Assembly: GCA_014529385.2 (NCBI GenBank)
Contig: CM043963.1
Location: 5,865,501 to 5,929,500 of the forward strand
DNA: 64,000 bases
Reading direction: 5' to 3'
From: Adiantum capillus-veneris
Taxonomy: Eukaryota > Streptophyta > Polypodiopsida > Polypodiales > Pteridaceae
A model generated the notes under the pieces. It worked only from the letters and a program-made list of their open reading frames with translations, was not told the DNA's origin and searched no databases. Below, one piece after another: positions 1 through 9,544 of the stretch. The stretch's first letter is position 1; each line of letters opens with the position of its first letter. The translations under genes were made by a program, and so were the position numbers.

Positions 1-1323
1 CTAGATGGCTCAAGAGAGACTCAATTGGTGATTCCATCAACATACAAACAAGTGGATATTTTATGTGAAATCAACACGACACTTGACCAAATGGGCTATG
101 AAAAGAAGCTATCCCAATCTTCTTTTGGTAGAATTTGGAACAAAGAGTACCCACATGTCACTTTAACAAAGGCGAGTGAGTTCTCTAAGTGCAATATTTG
201 TAGCTCAATCAAGGCAAGGTTAGAAGCTAAACCTTCTCTTGAAGAGAGAGCTCTTCTCTTGAGGGAGAGAGAAGTTCACATGGCACAACAAAAAAGTTGC
301 AGAAGCCTATATTATGCATGGCGCACGTATTCAGAAACTCAACCACAAAAATATGTATGCATAATCCATGATAAGATGGATCAAAAGAAGACTGTCATTC
401 CTAGATTACGCATTGTTCCTAAGGGTGTGGATTCAAGATATAATCTGCAGGTGGCATTGATTGGCATGATCACTCATGGACATGGAGAAGGTCATTACAA
501 ACACTTTGTCTTGAATGGTTTGTGGCCAGCTGATCCAAATCTTACAATTGGCTCAATTGCTAATTGTTTACATAACATAGAGAGGATAGATAAGCATACT
601 CTTGGTGATCTAGTAACAAATGGACTTCCAAGGAGCAATATTTCACTACTACATGCTTTGAACTCAAGGGATGCTTTGGACTACCATAACTTGAGTGATG
701 GAAAAGAGCCCATTGTGCAGCCATCAAAAATTGCAGAAGAGGAATTGGGGTCAACATTTCGCAGGTTGCCAGAGAACTTGTTGCTACAATTGGATAATTG
801 TGCAGGGGAAAACAAAAATCGATACTTATTTGGCTATTTGTCAATGCTTGTTGCAAGGGGTGTTTTCAAAACCATCCAGCTAGGATTTTTAATGGTTGGG
901 CATACACATGAGGACATAGACGCCAGGTTTAGTAGGTTTTCAGAGAAGTTGAGAGTTACACAAACCTATACTTTTCCACATTTGATGGATACATTATGAA
1001 ACAACTCATCTTCATCTCCAGCTCCATTTTTTCTCACAAAGATCCCCGATTTCAAGCAATATTGTGATGGCTATCTTTGTGATGGACAAGACATACTTGT
1101 TGGAAATTCCAAACCGCTTCAGTTCAGGTTCTTTATGCAGGATGAGACACCAATGATGCAATATAAGTCACATGTAGGTGTATCAAGTTGGAGTGGAAGT
1201 ATTCGCCTTTGGAAAACAGACACGGAAGGCAAGCCAATGTTACCACATGGAGATCCACCTCTAGTACCAATGGCGGAGTATGTCAACGCCCACGAAGAAG
1301 TCATTTTGGGGCTAAATAACTAT
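1..1323 (+). pseudogene. Truncated transposase-like gene copy T1 (DUF7869-type core)
   Basis: This is a partial copy of the intact gene at 31620-34847. Position 1 aligns with 32838 and the match runs without indels to 1323 (34160), so it covers roughly residues 407-847 of the 1075-residue protein. I count about 30 mismatches by eye. The frame is open from base 1, so the 5' part lies outside the window. All three acidic motifs of the proposed catalytic core are present (HDKMDQ, LDNCAGENKN, GHTHEDID). The frame is broken once, by TGA at 997-999 where the intact copy has CGA, and stays open beyond it to the junction. At 1320-1323 it fuses to the LTR of element A1 through shared CTAT. Dead copy of a mobile gene; the catalytic role is inferred from the intact copy. 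Confidence 0.8.
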
Positions 1324-2138
1324 CCGTGGGCTGACGACGTGAGGTAAGCAGGTGCGTCAGATGGCATCTAGGGACGTCAAGAGGTCGAATGGGGTCAATA
1401 TTTGCACGTGGATGAGTACGGACATAGCGTGGTTGTTTTCTTCTGATAAGTATGCACAAAGGTAATCATGAAGACCATATTTTGGGGCCACTTCACGTGG
1501 TGGAGGGATGCATTGAGTGCCAGGTGTGCGGATGGATGAAGCAGGGTGACAACTATGCACTGCGCGATCAGTTTTTCGCCTATTCGGAGTCCGTTCGAGG
1601 TCAACTAAAAGACCAAAGGGTGCCCAAGTGATAAAGCTAAGTGTGGGAACTGAAAAACTAGAGAGAAGACCAGAAAAAACGTGGAGAGAAGAGGAGGAAC
1701 AACTGCAACTGTGTTTTTGTTGTTTTTGGAGCTTGTTTTGGCCGTAAACTGCTCATCCGAGGTCGGATTTGAGCACTTTGACATTGTAGACTGGGGTTTT
1801 GGGCCGTTCCGGACGCGATGGCACTGTCTATTTTGCCAAATGCCTCACTCTTTTTCTATTGTTTTGGCTGTGTAAGTTTCTCCTTTGAGCGAAGCTTCTG
1901 CTCTCGTTTGTGATTGTATCTGGCTTATTTTACCCATACTGTGTGAGCTATTTTCCCCCTTAGTGTTGGCCCAAGCTCAATTGTATCTAAAAATCAGAAA
2001 TAGTCCTCTTTTGAGCTGATTTGTGTGTGTGTGTGTTTCTCTCTGTGTGTAGTGGGTAAATGGGTAGTATCTCTCCTCTCACTCCATAGGTGTGTTCCCT
2101 GTCTCGGCCAGGTGGGTTGTGTAAGCCGAGTGGTGCCC
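1320..2138 (+). repeat. 5' LTR of A1, first part (5'-truncated)
   Basis: This stretch aligns with 37170-37997 and 43845-44650, inside the two LTRs of A2. It starts at CTAT shared with the T1 gene and ends at TGCCC (2134-2138), the target site duplicated by insertion B. The LTR resumes at 13115-13119 with the same five bases. No coding function is expected here; the short reading frames in it are chance. Confidence 0.85.
2134..2138. repeat. Target site duplication TGCCC, left copy
   Basis: TGCCC stands directly before the first base of element B (TGATAG) and again at 13115-13119 directly after its last bases (GCATCA). Read through, the two flanks rebuild the uninterrupted family-A LTR seen at 37990-38000. 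Confidence 0.85.
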
Positions 2139-3670
2139 TGATAGCGGGAAAAAGAGCAGTGCAATCGGGTGGCCTCTGTACTCATGCACACTCCACAAAC
2201 CACGCCTCATGCAAACAAGCAAAGAACAAAACAAAGGGGGCACCACCCTAAATTAAGAGGTTTAGGGACGTCACACATAGTGCACATAGGCAAGTGAGAC
2301 TTCTGGCATTATGATGGCATCAAAACATATGGAAAAACACATAGAAATGAAGCTTAGGGACCTTATGTAGCATATATATACACAAGACATCAGCTTAACA
2401 ATACAACGGCATCTGATCATACATAACAAGGATATAGAGAAGCAAGCCAAGGATGGCATAATCCCTTGTCAAAAACAATCAACCCAGCAAGTAGGTATGA
2501 TCCTACTAGCAACACATCAATACCTTAGAGAATGATGGCGAGGATGGTGGCCATGGAGCATGAGAGAAGACTCCTTATTTAGGTTTTAGGGCTAGTAATG
2601 TAGCATACTAGAGGGAGAGAGAGAGAGGGAGAGAGAGTAGAGCTCCATCCATAGCTCCTCGTTGTGAGCAATGTCGTCATAGCTTCGTTGCTTGGTGAAG
2701 TGGGTGAAGTGTTGGTTTTGAGTGAGAGAAGGCCTCCTTATATAGGTTTCTGAGAGGGTTTAGGATTAGGGATAAACATGCTTAAATCCACTGATTGGGG
2801 TTACTTTTTGCTTAGGGTGGTCAACAGATTGAGGTCACCTGATATGTCACCATCAAGATATTCTCTAGAGTGATGTGAGAGGGGAGGGTAAATGCTGATT
2901 TTTCTGATTGTGACACATGGGGATAAGGCCTTGACCAGCATTTAAGAGCAGGTAAGGTGGCTGTTGAAACTGGAGGTTCTGCACATGTCAGGGGGGGACC
3001 TGCGGGGGGGGGGGTGGCAGCTGGGTCCTCCTGAATATCAAATTCTCAAAAAATCCTCAACCATGGCTTCTTTTGACATGCGTTCTTTGAAAAAATCAGC
3101 ATGTCTCTTTTCAACTCAAAAGTCTTTATCCCTGTTGACTCACCTTTACCATAAGATTTTTCCTTTTTCTCCTCCTGTAACTGCATTGTTGATGCCCAAT
3201 CACTGCTTCTAGTAACAGTGAACTGTTACCTACCAAATACTTATGGTGCAACAAAAAATATTTACCATGTGTAAAAAAAGTTAGTGTAGGTAAAAAGTGA
3301 TTTGTATTTACCATGTAGGTGAAAAATATTTACTGTAGGTAAAAAATATTTATTATGGTAAAAAATATTTACTGTCGATAAAAAAGTGAAAACGGAGTAT
3401 GCTGTGCTATGAGTCCGCATGAACATCCTCGTGTAAATTTCACTAGAAATTCACACCTAGAATGGGCTATTCTGTAAGATATAGGTTGTAGGCATGCATA
3501 AGAGCTCGTTCCCACGTATCTTCTGTCCATGGCACTTTTTACTCTTTGGTGCTTGTGAAGTAGATTTTTCTTCTCTTTCGAGATCCCTTGGACTAGAGTA
3601 TCCTCATCTCCCCAAAAACTGACTGTGCCTTTATTGCATCTTCAGAAGGGGTCCTAAAAACCATGCATCA
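2139..3670 (-). repeat. 3' LTR of element B
   Basis: About 1532 bp, nearly identical to 10580-12110. On the minus strand it begins TGATGCATGG directly after the polypurine tract and ends in CCCGCTATCA. It contains a short GA-rich tract (about 2612-2639), a G run near 3005 and several repeated TAAAAAATATTTAC-type units at 3300-3380 (plus strand). U3, R and U5 boundaries are not resolved. Confidence 0.9.
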
Positions 3671-3690
3671 TATAGCCCTCCCCCTTAAGC
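3671..3690 (-). other. Polypurine tract of element B
   Basis: On the minus strand this reads GCTTAAGGGGGAGGGCTATA and abuts the LTR start TGATGCATGG. A purine run at this position is the usual primer for plus-strand synthesis in LTR retrotransposons. The same tract is repeated at 12111-12130 next to the middle LTR. Confidence 0.85.
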
Positions 3691-3995
3691 TAGAGGTATT
3701 TGATGCCTCTAGCTGTAGGTTGTGCTACAATAGGGTTCTCTTGAATACTTACCCACCTGGTACCAATTGAATTTGCCATGTTACTGCTTTCTTGGCTTAT
3801 GCACCCTGTTTAGTCCTTTCTGATGAATAATTGTATCCATCCATGACTAACAATTGGTCTCCTAGACCCTTGAAAGCCATACCCCATCCATTGTCAATAT
3901 CCGCTTTCACTGGTAGCATTCTCTTTTTTTCTTTTTTTCTTCTCTTTTTTTCCTTTTTTTTTTTTTTTGAAACGACTATGTACATGATTGTTATC
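3691..3995. other. Untranslated segment between B pol stop and polypurine tract, with a pyrimidine tract
   Basis: No coding signal here. The plus strand holds a T-rich run with scattered C at 3921-3968, which makes a lysine-rich chance reading frame on the minus strand. The duplicate at 12131-12435 has the same content with a slightly different T-run length. Confidence 0.7.
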
Positions 3996-6320
3996 TTAGT
4001 TGGAGCTCGAATATGATGAGCTCTCCTCTGAACCATCCTTAGCATTGATTTCACCAGCATATGGCTGTGAAAGACGACATTGGTAGGCCTTCAATCGCCA
4101 ACCATTTACCGGGGTCTGATGTACCTTACCATCTAGGTCACCTAGTTGGTAACTACCATTTGAGAACCTCTGTATCACTACAAAAGGGCCTTCCCACTTA
4201 AGCAAGAACTTACCATCCTTCCTGCGATCAAAGCGATTGTCGTATCTGAGCACTAAAGAACCTTCCTTGATACCTTTCTTGACAAGGTTGCGATTGAACT
4301 TATTTCGTTTCTTCTCTGCCTGGGTTGCATAGTACTTCATTGCTGACTCTCGATCTAGCCCTAACCTCTCCAAATCGATGATTCTTCCTTCCACCTGCTT
4401 CTCTTGACTATCCTCTTGATGTGCTTTTAGAACTCGGAGGCTCGCTAGCTCCACTTCTATAGGCAATAGTGCCTCTTGCCCGTAAACCAAGTGAAAAGGT
4501 GTATACCCCAAGGATGTTTTAAAGAATGTTCTGTAGGCCCAAAGTGCTGCATCTAGGTGTTTGTCCCATGCCTTAGGATGTAAATGCACTTGCTTAGTGA
4601 TGATTTTACATATAAGACCATTTACCTTTTCCACAAGACCATTGCACTGAGGGTAGTATGGTGTAGAGTGCCTGCGCTTGATTTTTAACTTGCTCATCAA
4701 TTGCCCGACTAAATCAGCTCGAAATCCCGGTCCCCTATCCGAGAGAATTTCCAAAGGTGTGCCAAAATGGCAACAAAGGCATTCAAAAATGAAATCACTC
4801 ATGTCCTTGGCTGTGATGCGCTTTGTGGGACGAGCTTCTGCCCATCTGGTCATGTACTCCACCCCCATAATGATGTATTCCTTCCCTGATTGAGTGCAAG
4901 GTAGTGGCCCTATTGCATCTATCCCCCATTTTTCAAATGGCCCATAGGTTTTGATTGGATGCTGATTTTCATGGGTAAGACGCCTTGGTCCAGCTTTTTG
5001 GCAAACCTCACATGTGCGGCACCAATGTTGTACATCTCGATGGAGGCTTGGCCACGTGAACCCTGCTTGTAAAATCTTTCTGCTAGTAATCTCTTGTGCA
5101 AAGTGGCCACCACACACACCTTCATGACAACTAAACAAAATATCCTTTATCTCTTGGGATGCAGGAACTCTCCTTAAGACAACATCTTTCCCTCTACAAT
5201 ACAAGTCCTCATTCACTAAGCTATAGCTGGTAGCCTTTTTTTCCAACCACCTACGTTCACTTTTACTCATACCAGAGGGTGCTTTACAATGCTCAAGAAA
5301 GTAAAGTAAATCATGCAGCTCCTCCTTTCCCTGGTATAAAGGACTTTTCACAAGGATAGCACCTACTATGAGAGTTTGTAGTTCTTCACCTGCTAAGGCA
5401 TCTGCTTCTCGATTTTGATCTCTAGGTACAAAGTGCACTCGAACTTCTTTAAAACCCTTCAACAAGGCCTTTGCTTCCCTCATCTTAACAGACAATTTGT
5501 CATTTTTACAGGCCCATACACCAACCATTTGCTTAACAATCAACATGGAGTCACCAAAAACATTTAGCTTTGTGATGCCCTGAGAAAGACAACATTGCAA
5601 CCCTAAAACAAGGGCATGGTACTCTGCTTCATTGTTAGAATGAACCTCTTTTAGATGAAACCCTTTTGCAAAGATCTTCTCCTTCTCTGGACCTAATATT
5701 ACTATGCCTGCTGATGCCTTGTCTTTGGTCCTCTTGTAAGCCCCATCAAAATACAGACTGTGTGCTCCCAGTAGAACTTCAGGCTCCGGGATAGGCAGTA
5801 CCTTACTAGGTGCCTCTTTCTTGGCCTTCTCATAACACCTTTGTGTGAGGACATCTGCCAAACAAGCACGGGTGGAATCCTCTACTTGTAGTGTGTAGTC
5901 AAACTCTTGAAGCTGCACCACCCACTTTGCTATTCTTTGAGACAATTCCATGTGTTGTAAGGCATATGGAAAAACCTCCTCAGTTGTGATCACCACAAAT
6001 TGTCTCGGAAGTAAGTAAGCCCGAAACTTCTCCACTGCAAACTTAAGAGCTAGCATCAATTGCTCAGTTGCGCTGAAAAGGGTTTCAGTTGCGCTGAAAC
6101 CCTTTTCAGCAGTTGTCATCACTCTACTAGAGAAGTAGACTGGTCTCATGAGAGATGTCTTTGGGTCTTTTTGCATCAAAACAGCTCCTAGAGCTTCTGG
6201 ACCTACACTAGGATTTACATAGAATAATTCACCCCATGTGGGTTGTAGGACGACAGGCAATGAGCTCAAAATGGTTTTAACTTCTTGAAAGCACCTTTCA
6301 CCCTCCTCACTCCATGTCAA
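3996..6320 (-). CDS. Element B pol, 3' part: RNase H, second RNase H, integrase
   Basis: Open frame of 774 codons, continuing the RT frame after a TAG at 6339-6341. Residues about 1-170 look like the retroviral-type RNase H (FYVNPSVG, then MRPVYFSSR). About 185-315 form a second RNase H with LYFDGAYK, SNNEAEYHAL and VFGDSMLIVKQ, the plant Tat hallmark. About 395-445 hold the integrase HHCC zinc finger (HEGVCGGHF to CRTCEVC). The DDE core shows GIDAIGP near 467, LSDRGPGF near 528 and GLVEKVNG near 563, so all three catalytic acids are present. A GPF/Y-like C-terminal domain (LKWEGPFVVIQRF) and a Ser/Glu-rich tail follow. A 7-residue insertion repeats FSATE in the first RNase H. Integrase would join cDNA ends to chromosomal DNA; RNase H removes template RNA. 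Confidence 0.9.
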   Translation of the reverse strand: MTWSEEGERCFQEVKTILSSLPVVLQPTWGELFYVNPSVGPEALGAVLMQKDPKTSLMRPVYFSSRVMTTAEKGFSATETLFSATEQLMLALKFAVEKFRAYLLPRQFVVITTEEVFPYALQHMELSQRIAKWVVQLQEFDYTLQVEDSTRACLADVLTQRCYEKAKKEAPSKVLPIPEPEVLLGAHSLYFDGAYKRTKDKASAGIVILGPEKEKIFAKGFHLKEVHSNNEAEYHALVLGLQCCLSQGITKLNVFGDSMLIVKQMVGVWACKNDKLSVKMREAKALLKGFKEVRVHFVPRDQNREADALAGEELQTLIVGAILVKSPLYQGKEELHDLLYFLEHCKAPSGMSKSERRWLEKKATSYSLVNEDLYCRGKDVVLRRVPASQEIKDILFSCHEGVCGGHFAQEITSRKILQAGFTWPSLHRDVQHWCRTCEVCQKAGPRRLTHENQHPIKTYGPFEKWGIDAIGPLPCTQSGKEYIIMGVEYMTRWAEARPTKRITAKDMSDFIFECLCCHFGTPLEILSDRGPGFRADLVGQLMSKLKIKRRHSTPYYPQCNGLVEKVNGLICKIITKQVHLHPKAWDKHLDAALWAYRTFFKTSLGYTPFHLVYGQEALLPIEVELASLRVLKAHQEDSQEKQVEGRIIDLERLGLDRESAMKYYATQAEKKRNKFNRNLVKKGIKEGSLVLRYDNRFDRRKDGKFLLKWEGPFVVIQRFSNGSYQLGDLDGKVHQTPVNGWRLKAYQCRLSQPYAGEINAKDGSEESSSYSSSN
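6072..6110. repeat. Perfect 17-bp inverted repeat inside the RNase H coding region
   Basis: Arms 6072-6088 and 6094-6110 are exact reverse complements around the 5-base loop TTGCG. In protein terms the segment makes FSATE appear twice, so it reads as a 21-bp templated insertion that keeps the frame. Confidence 0.85.
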
Positions 6321-6338
6321 TGTAGTGTGTTTAGTGAG

Positions 6339-7256
6339 CTACTGCAAAGGGTAGATTGCTTGAGAAAGGAGATGTATGAATCGTCCCATGTAGCAAACCT
6401 TTTGAATGAAGGAGACTAGTTGCTTCACGTTTGAAGGAGTAGGTAAAGCTAACAATGTCTTTACCTTTTCAGGGTCAGCCTCAATACCATCTTGAGACAC
6501 AACATGGCCTAGTAGAGTGACCTTGCTCTCACCTATGTGGCACTTGTCTTTATTCAATTGCCCACCCAATTGGGCCAGACGGGTGAAACCTTCATCAACC
6601 TTGGACAGATGTACTTCCCTAGAGCTGTAAATGCAAAAATCATCAATGAAGACTCGTATGGACTTACCAAAGTAAGGTTGAAACACCAAGTTCATAAACC
6701 TCTGGAAAGTAGCTGGGGCATTAGTTAAACCAAAAGGCATAACTCTATAAGAAAAACACCCCCAAGGTGTTATGAAGGTAGTCTTTCTTTGGTCTTCATC
6801 TGCAATTCTGATTTGGAAGTAGCCTGAGTACCCATCACACACTGTGTCCCTTTCCTGACTAGCCACTTCATTTAGTATTTCATCTTGAAAAGGCAAAGGA
6901 AAATGGTCCCTTTTTGTGGCTGCGTTTAGAGGCTTGTAATCCACACATACCCTCCACTTCCCATTTTTCTTTGGTGCTACCACAACTGGAGACACCCACT
7001 TAGAATCTTCCACTGGGTAGATAAATCCTGCCTTGAGTAATCTTTTTACTTCTTTTAAGAGTGCATCTTGTTGCACTAGCCCTAATCTCCTTAGCCTTTG
7101 CACCACTGTTTTGGCACCTTCCTTTAATTGGATATGGTGTTGGGTTACCATCACTCCTTTAATGTGCTCGTAATGAGTTATAAAGAGGCCAGCATGCTTC
7201 TTTAGTACCTGCAAATAGGGTTCTCTCTCTTCTTCTAGTAGGTCCTTAGCTAGCAT
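6339..7256 (-). CDS. Element B reverse transcriptase
   Basis: 305 codons from the first ATG after a TGA (7320-7322); the frame is the same as upstream and downstream, so this is the central part of one polyprotein. RT motifs run in order: RLRRLGLV and LLKAGFIYPV; WVSPVVVAPKKNGKWR with VCVDYKPLN; PLPFQDEIL; CDGYSGYFQI with the first catalytic Asp; FITPWGCFSYRVMPFGLTNA; FIDDF near residue 204 carrying the catalytic Asp pair; LLGHVVSQDGIEADPEKV. Copies element RNA into DNA in the cytoplasmic particle. It ends at TAG 6339-6341 after YPLQ. The domain itself looks complete. Confidence 0.92.
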   Translation of the reverse strand: MLAKDLLEEEREPYLQVLKKHAGLFITHYEHIKGVMVTQHHIQLKEGAKTVVQRLRRLGLVQQDALLKEVKRLLKAGFIYPVEDSKWVSPVVVAPKKNGKWRVCVDYKPLNAATKRDHFPLPFQDEILNEVASQERDTVCDGYSGYFQIRIADEDQRKTTFITPWGCFSYRVMPFGLTNAPATFQRFMNLVFQPYFGKSIRVFIDDFCIYSSREVHLSKVDEGFTRLAQLGGQLNKDKCHIGESKVTLLGHVVSQDGIEADPEKVKTLLALPTPSNVKQLVSFIQKVCYMGRFIHLLSQAIYPLQ

Positions 7257-7319
7257 CTCCTCTAAGCCTGTGGCTTCTTCCTTGTTTAGAGAGTCTTGAC
7301 CACCTTCTCCTTCTAGGTT

Positions 7320-8576
7320 TCATAGTATTATACCCATGACTTCCAAAGAGCTAGCATCCTCCTCAGATGACTCATCCTCAGATGAAGAGCAGCTGCTTAT
7401 GCTCCATTCATCCATAGAAGTCTCCATCTCTAGGTCTTGTTGTCTACCCTGCTTCATGTCATACACAATTTTTTGTTGCTTGCCACCTACCTTATGATTT
7501 GGTCGCAACTCAAGGGAACCTGTCTCCCAATCTTGCCTAGCTTTCATAGCCATAAGCCAAGGTCTTCCAAGGATTAGCGGATAGCCCTCCCCCTTAGTTG
7601 GGATCACATAAGCATCAATTGAGATTGCCACACCAAAAGCTGAAACCTTCACTCCATTAAACTTTCCCACACAAGCCACCCTTACATTATTTGCCATCTT
7701 AGCTTGTAAGGAAGTTTGCTCGTTTACTTCCAAACCCAACCTCTGCATTAATTTCTCTGTCATAACACAAATCTCGGCTCCACCATCTACGTACACATTG
7801 GAGACTCGCTGACTCTTAATCTCTGCATCAATGACTGGCACGATATCCTTCATGCCTCTTGCACTAATAGACCCAACTGACTTTGCCTTAGCCCTCCTGG
7901 TGCTGACCATCTTAGACCAGGTTCTACGCATCTTTGGGGAAAGGTGGAGGAGTTGCTGCCATGAAATCTTTGGTCCTTGCTTACTCACATCTGCTACCAG
8001 GTCGTAAGGTATGGATCCTACCCCAAGTGGAAAGTCTTCTACTCCTATGTGCCTCCTTGACCTACTCTTCCTTTTCTTGTCTCCTATCACTTGGGAGGAA
8101 CCCTCATTCCCTTTATCCGGCTCTGAAGCTTCCATTTCATCAGTTCTTTGTCTCCTAACTCTCTTTATTGGCATGGCAGCAGCTTCCTCCATTTTTTCTT
8201 TCCCTTTATCCTTACCATTGTCAAGACTTATGACAGAGACAGCCCTGTCTTCCCCTCCCGATGGTAGTGGAGGGATCTCTGCTGGTGCTTGTGGTGGTGG
8301 AGGAGGGGGTCTCAATATTTGGATTGGTGGAGCCACGTGTGCATTTTGTCCATTTAGTGGCCTAGCTCGAGGAGGAGTGACTTGCTGGCGAGGAGGCCGT
8401 CTTTGATTACCATTTCCTTGATAGCGTCGTGGATGGGGGCAATAATACATGCTGTGACCTACCTCTCCACAGTTGTAGCAAATGTACTCACGTGCTTGCC
8501 TTTGTCCTTCTTGTCTATTTCGTTCATTTCCTGGCTGGGGAGCCCTTACACCTTGAACCAGATTGATGGACAGGCT
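7320..8576 (-). CDS. Element B nucleocapsid zinc knuckle, linker and aspartic protease
   Basis: Open frame from just after the TAG at 8577-8579 down to TGA at 7320-7322. It starts with a CCHC knuckle, CYNCGEVGHSMYYC, which packages RNA. A Pro-rich linker (PPPPPP runs) and a basic segment follow, then a retropepsin-like domain with VYVDGGAEICVMTE as the active-site loop and LILGRPWLMAMKARQDW near the end. The usual DTG/DSG is replaced by DGG, common in plant Tat-type elements as I recall. An acidic Ser/Glu tail (SSCSSSEDESSEEDASS) separates protease from RT. The protease would cut the polyprotein into its mature parts. Confidence 0.85.
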   Translation of the reverse strand, partial: SLSINLVQGVRAPQPGNERNRQEGQRQAREYICYNCGEVGHSMYYCPHPRRYQGNGNQRRPPRQQVTPPRARPLNGQNAHVAPPIQILRPPPPPPQAPAEIPPLPSGGEDRAVSVISLDNGKDKGKEKMEEAAAMPIKRVRRQRTDEMEASEPDKGNEGSSQVIGDKKRKSRSRRHIGVEDFPLGVGSIPYDLVADVSKQGPKISWQQLLHLSPKMRRTWSKMVSTRRAKAKSVGSISARGMKDIVPVIDAEIKSQRVSNVYVDGGAEICVMTEKLMQRLGLEVNEQTSLQAKMANNVRVACVGKFNGVKVSAFGVAISIDAYVIPTKGEGYPLILGRPWLMAMKARQDWETGSLELRPNHKVGGKQQKIVYDMKQGRQQDLEMETSMDEWSISSCSSSEDESSEEDASSLEVMGIIL

Positions 8577-8579
8577 CTA

Positions 8580-9209
8580 TAGTTGATTGGTGATTTGTAG
8601 AAGTAATTCTTGTTGAGAGGACTCTTGGTCTGTTGCTCCTGTCCCTACTACCCTTGCCGTAGGTTGAGCTAGCGGTGGAGGCTCCATTCCCCCTTGTAGT
8701 TGAGCTTGGAATTTTAACTTCCTATCCTTCTCCCTTGCATAAGTCATAGCTTTATCAAAGGTATCTGGGAATTTACGTTTTACCTTTTCTCGAATGATGG
8801 GGTAAAGCCGTGCCAGGAAACAGTCCTTCTTTAGGCATTCTAGCGCCCTTTCTCCTTCACCTAGTGATGCACACCATTTCTCCCACAGGTTGGAAAACTT
8901 TCCTTCATAGCTTCTATAGTCAGTGGGTGATGTTTGGCGTAGCTCTAAGAGCTGTCTCCATATCTCCTCTGGAGGCTCATGGCGGCGAAATTATTCGATG
9001 AAGGCCATCTTTAAGGACTCCCAGTCTCTTCTTTCTTCAGGTGCCAAAGTTTGATACCATAATTTTGCACCTTCCCTCAAGACCAAAGGAAAGGCCCTTA
9101 ACTTAGTAGCTTCGTCATCCCTTCCCGATACCAGAAATTCCATTTCCAAATTATCCAAAAAGTCTGGAGCAACCTCCCCAGGCTTACCATAAAAATTAGG
9201 GAAGGCCAT
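8580..9209 (-). pseudogene. Element B gag (capsid region), one internal stop
   Basis: Begins at ATG 9209 with MAFPNFYGKPGEV. The equivalent start in A1 is MAFSYPDFHG. The capsid-type pattern continues with LWYQTLAPEERRDWESLKMAF, then TAA at 8991-8993, after which the same frame resumes with a retrotransposon-gag-like helix-rich stretch (LRQTSPTDYRSYEGKF, LWEKWC) down to TAG at 8577-8579, just before the zinc knuckle. Gag forms the virus-like particle. Both stops could come from CAA or CAG by one C-to-T change. Confidence 0.85.
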
Positions 9210-9300
9210 AAGTGAGAGAGTGAAAAATTACACAAACAGCTCCAATTTATTTTAAAATAGAGTATGGTAATTACAATTTGGAGGTTTAGCACAACTTAGC

Positions 9301-9528
9301 TCAAAATAGGATGAAGATCGACACATCAAAGGAATGGTAATAGTCTAGTAAGGGTAGAATGACAGGATGAGGAGAGCGCAAGATTTCCCCAAGTCTCTCG
9401 GCTCCAAACACCAGGGCTATTCTTTGCTGATAAAAGATTTTTCTATCAATACAAATATTCACACGGATATGACGCACAAAATGGAAAGGAAACATGCGGG
9501 GATTATCATTCTCATTATTGGTATCCAT
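9301..9528 (-). CDS. Small conserved ORF upstream of gag in element B
   Basis: 75 codons from ATG 9528, between leader and gag. Its product matches the small ORF of family A at 13950-14168 along most of its length: a shared PFH segment, an INxxxxRxIFxQQxI segment, FGxxRLxEI and a C-terminal SFDVxxF. Both are upstream of gag, and the two elements lie on opposite strands in different families, so chance is unlikely. It contains no motif I recognise; function unknown. Confidence 0.6.
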   Translation of the reverse strand: MDTNNENDNPRMFPFHFVRHIRVNICIDRKIFYQQRIALVFGAERLGEILRSPHPVILPLLDYYHSFDVSIFILF

Positions 9529-9544
9529 ACTTACACACAAGAGC

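Noticed and set aside
3831-4060. Lys-rich and Phe-rich frames around the T tract
   Set aside because: They arise from the pyrimidine run, and the identical duplicate at 12271-12500 is also untranslated element sequence.
8011-8406. Plus-strand 131-codon frame with Gly-rich end
   Set aside because: It is antisense to the protease linker of element B, whose Pro codons read as Gly on the other strand.
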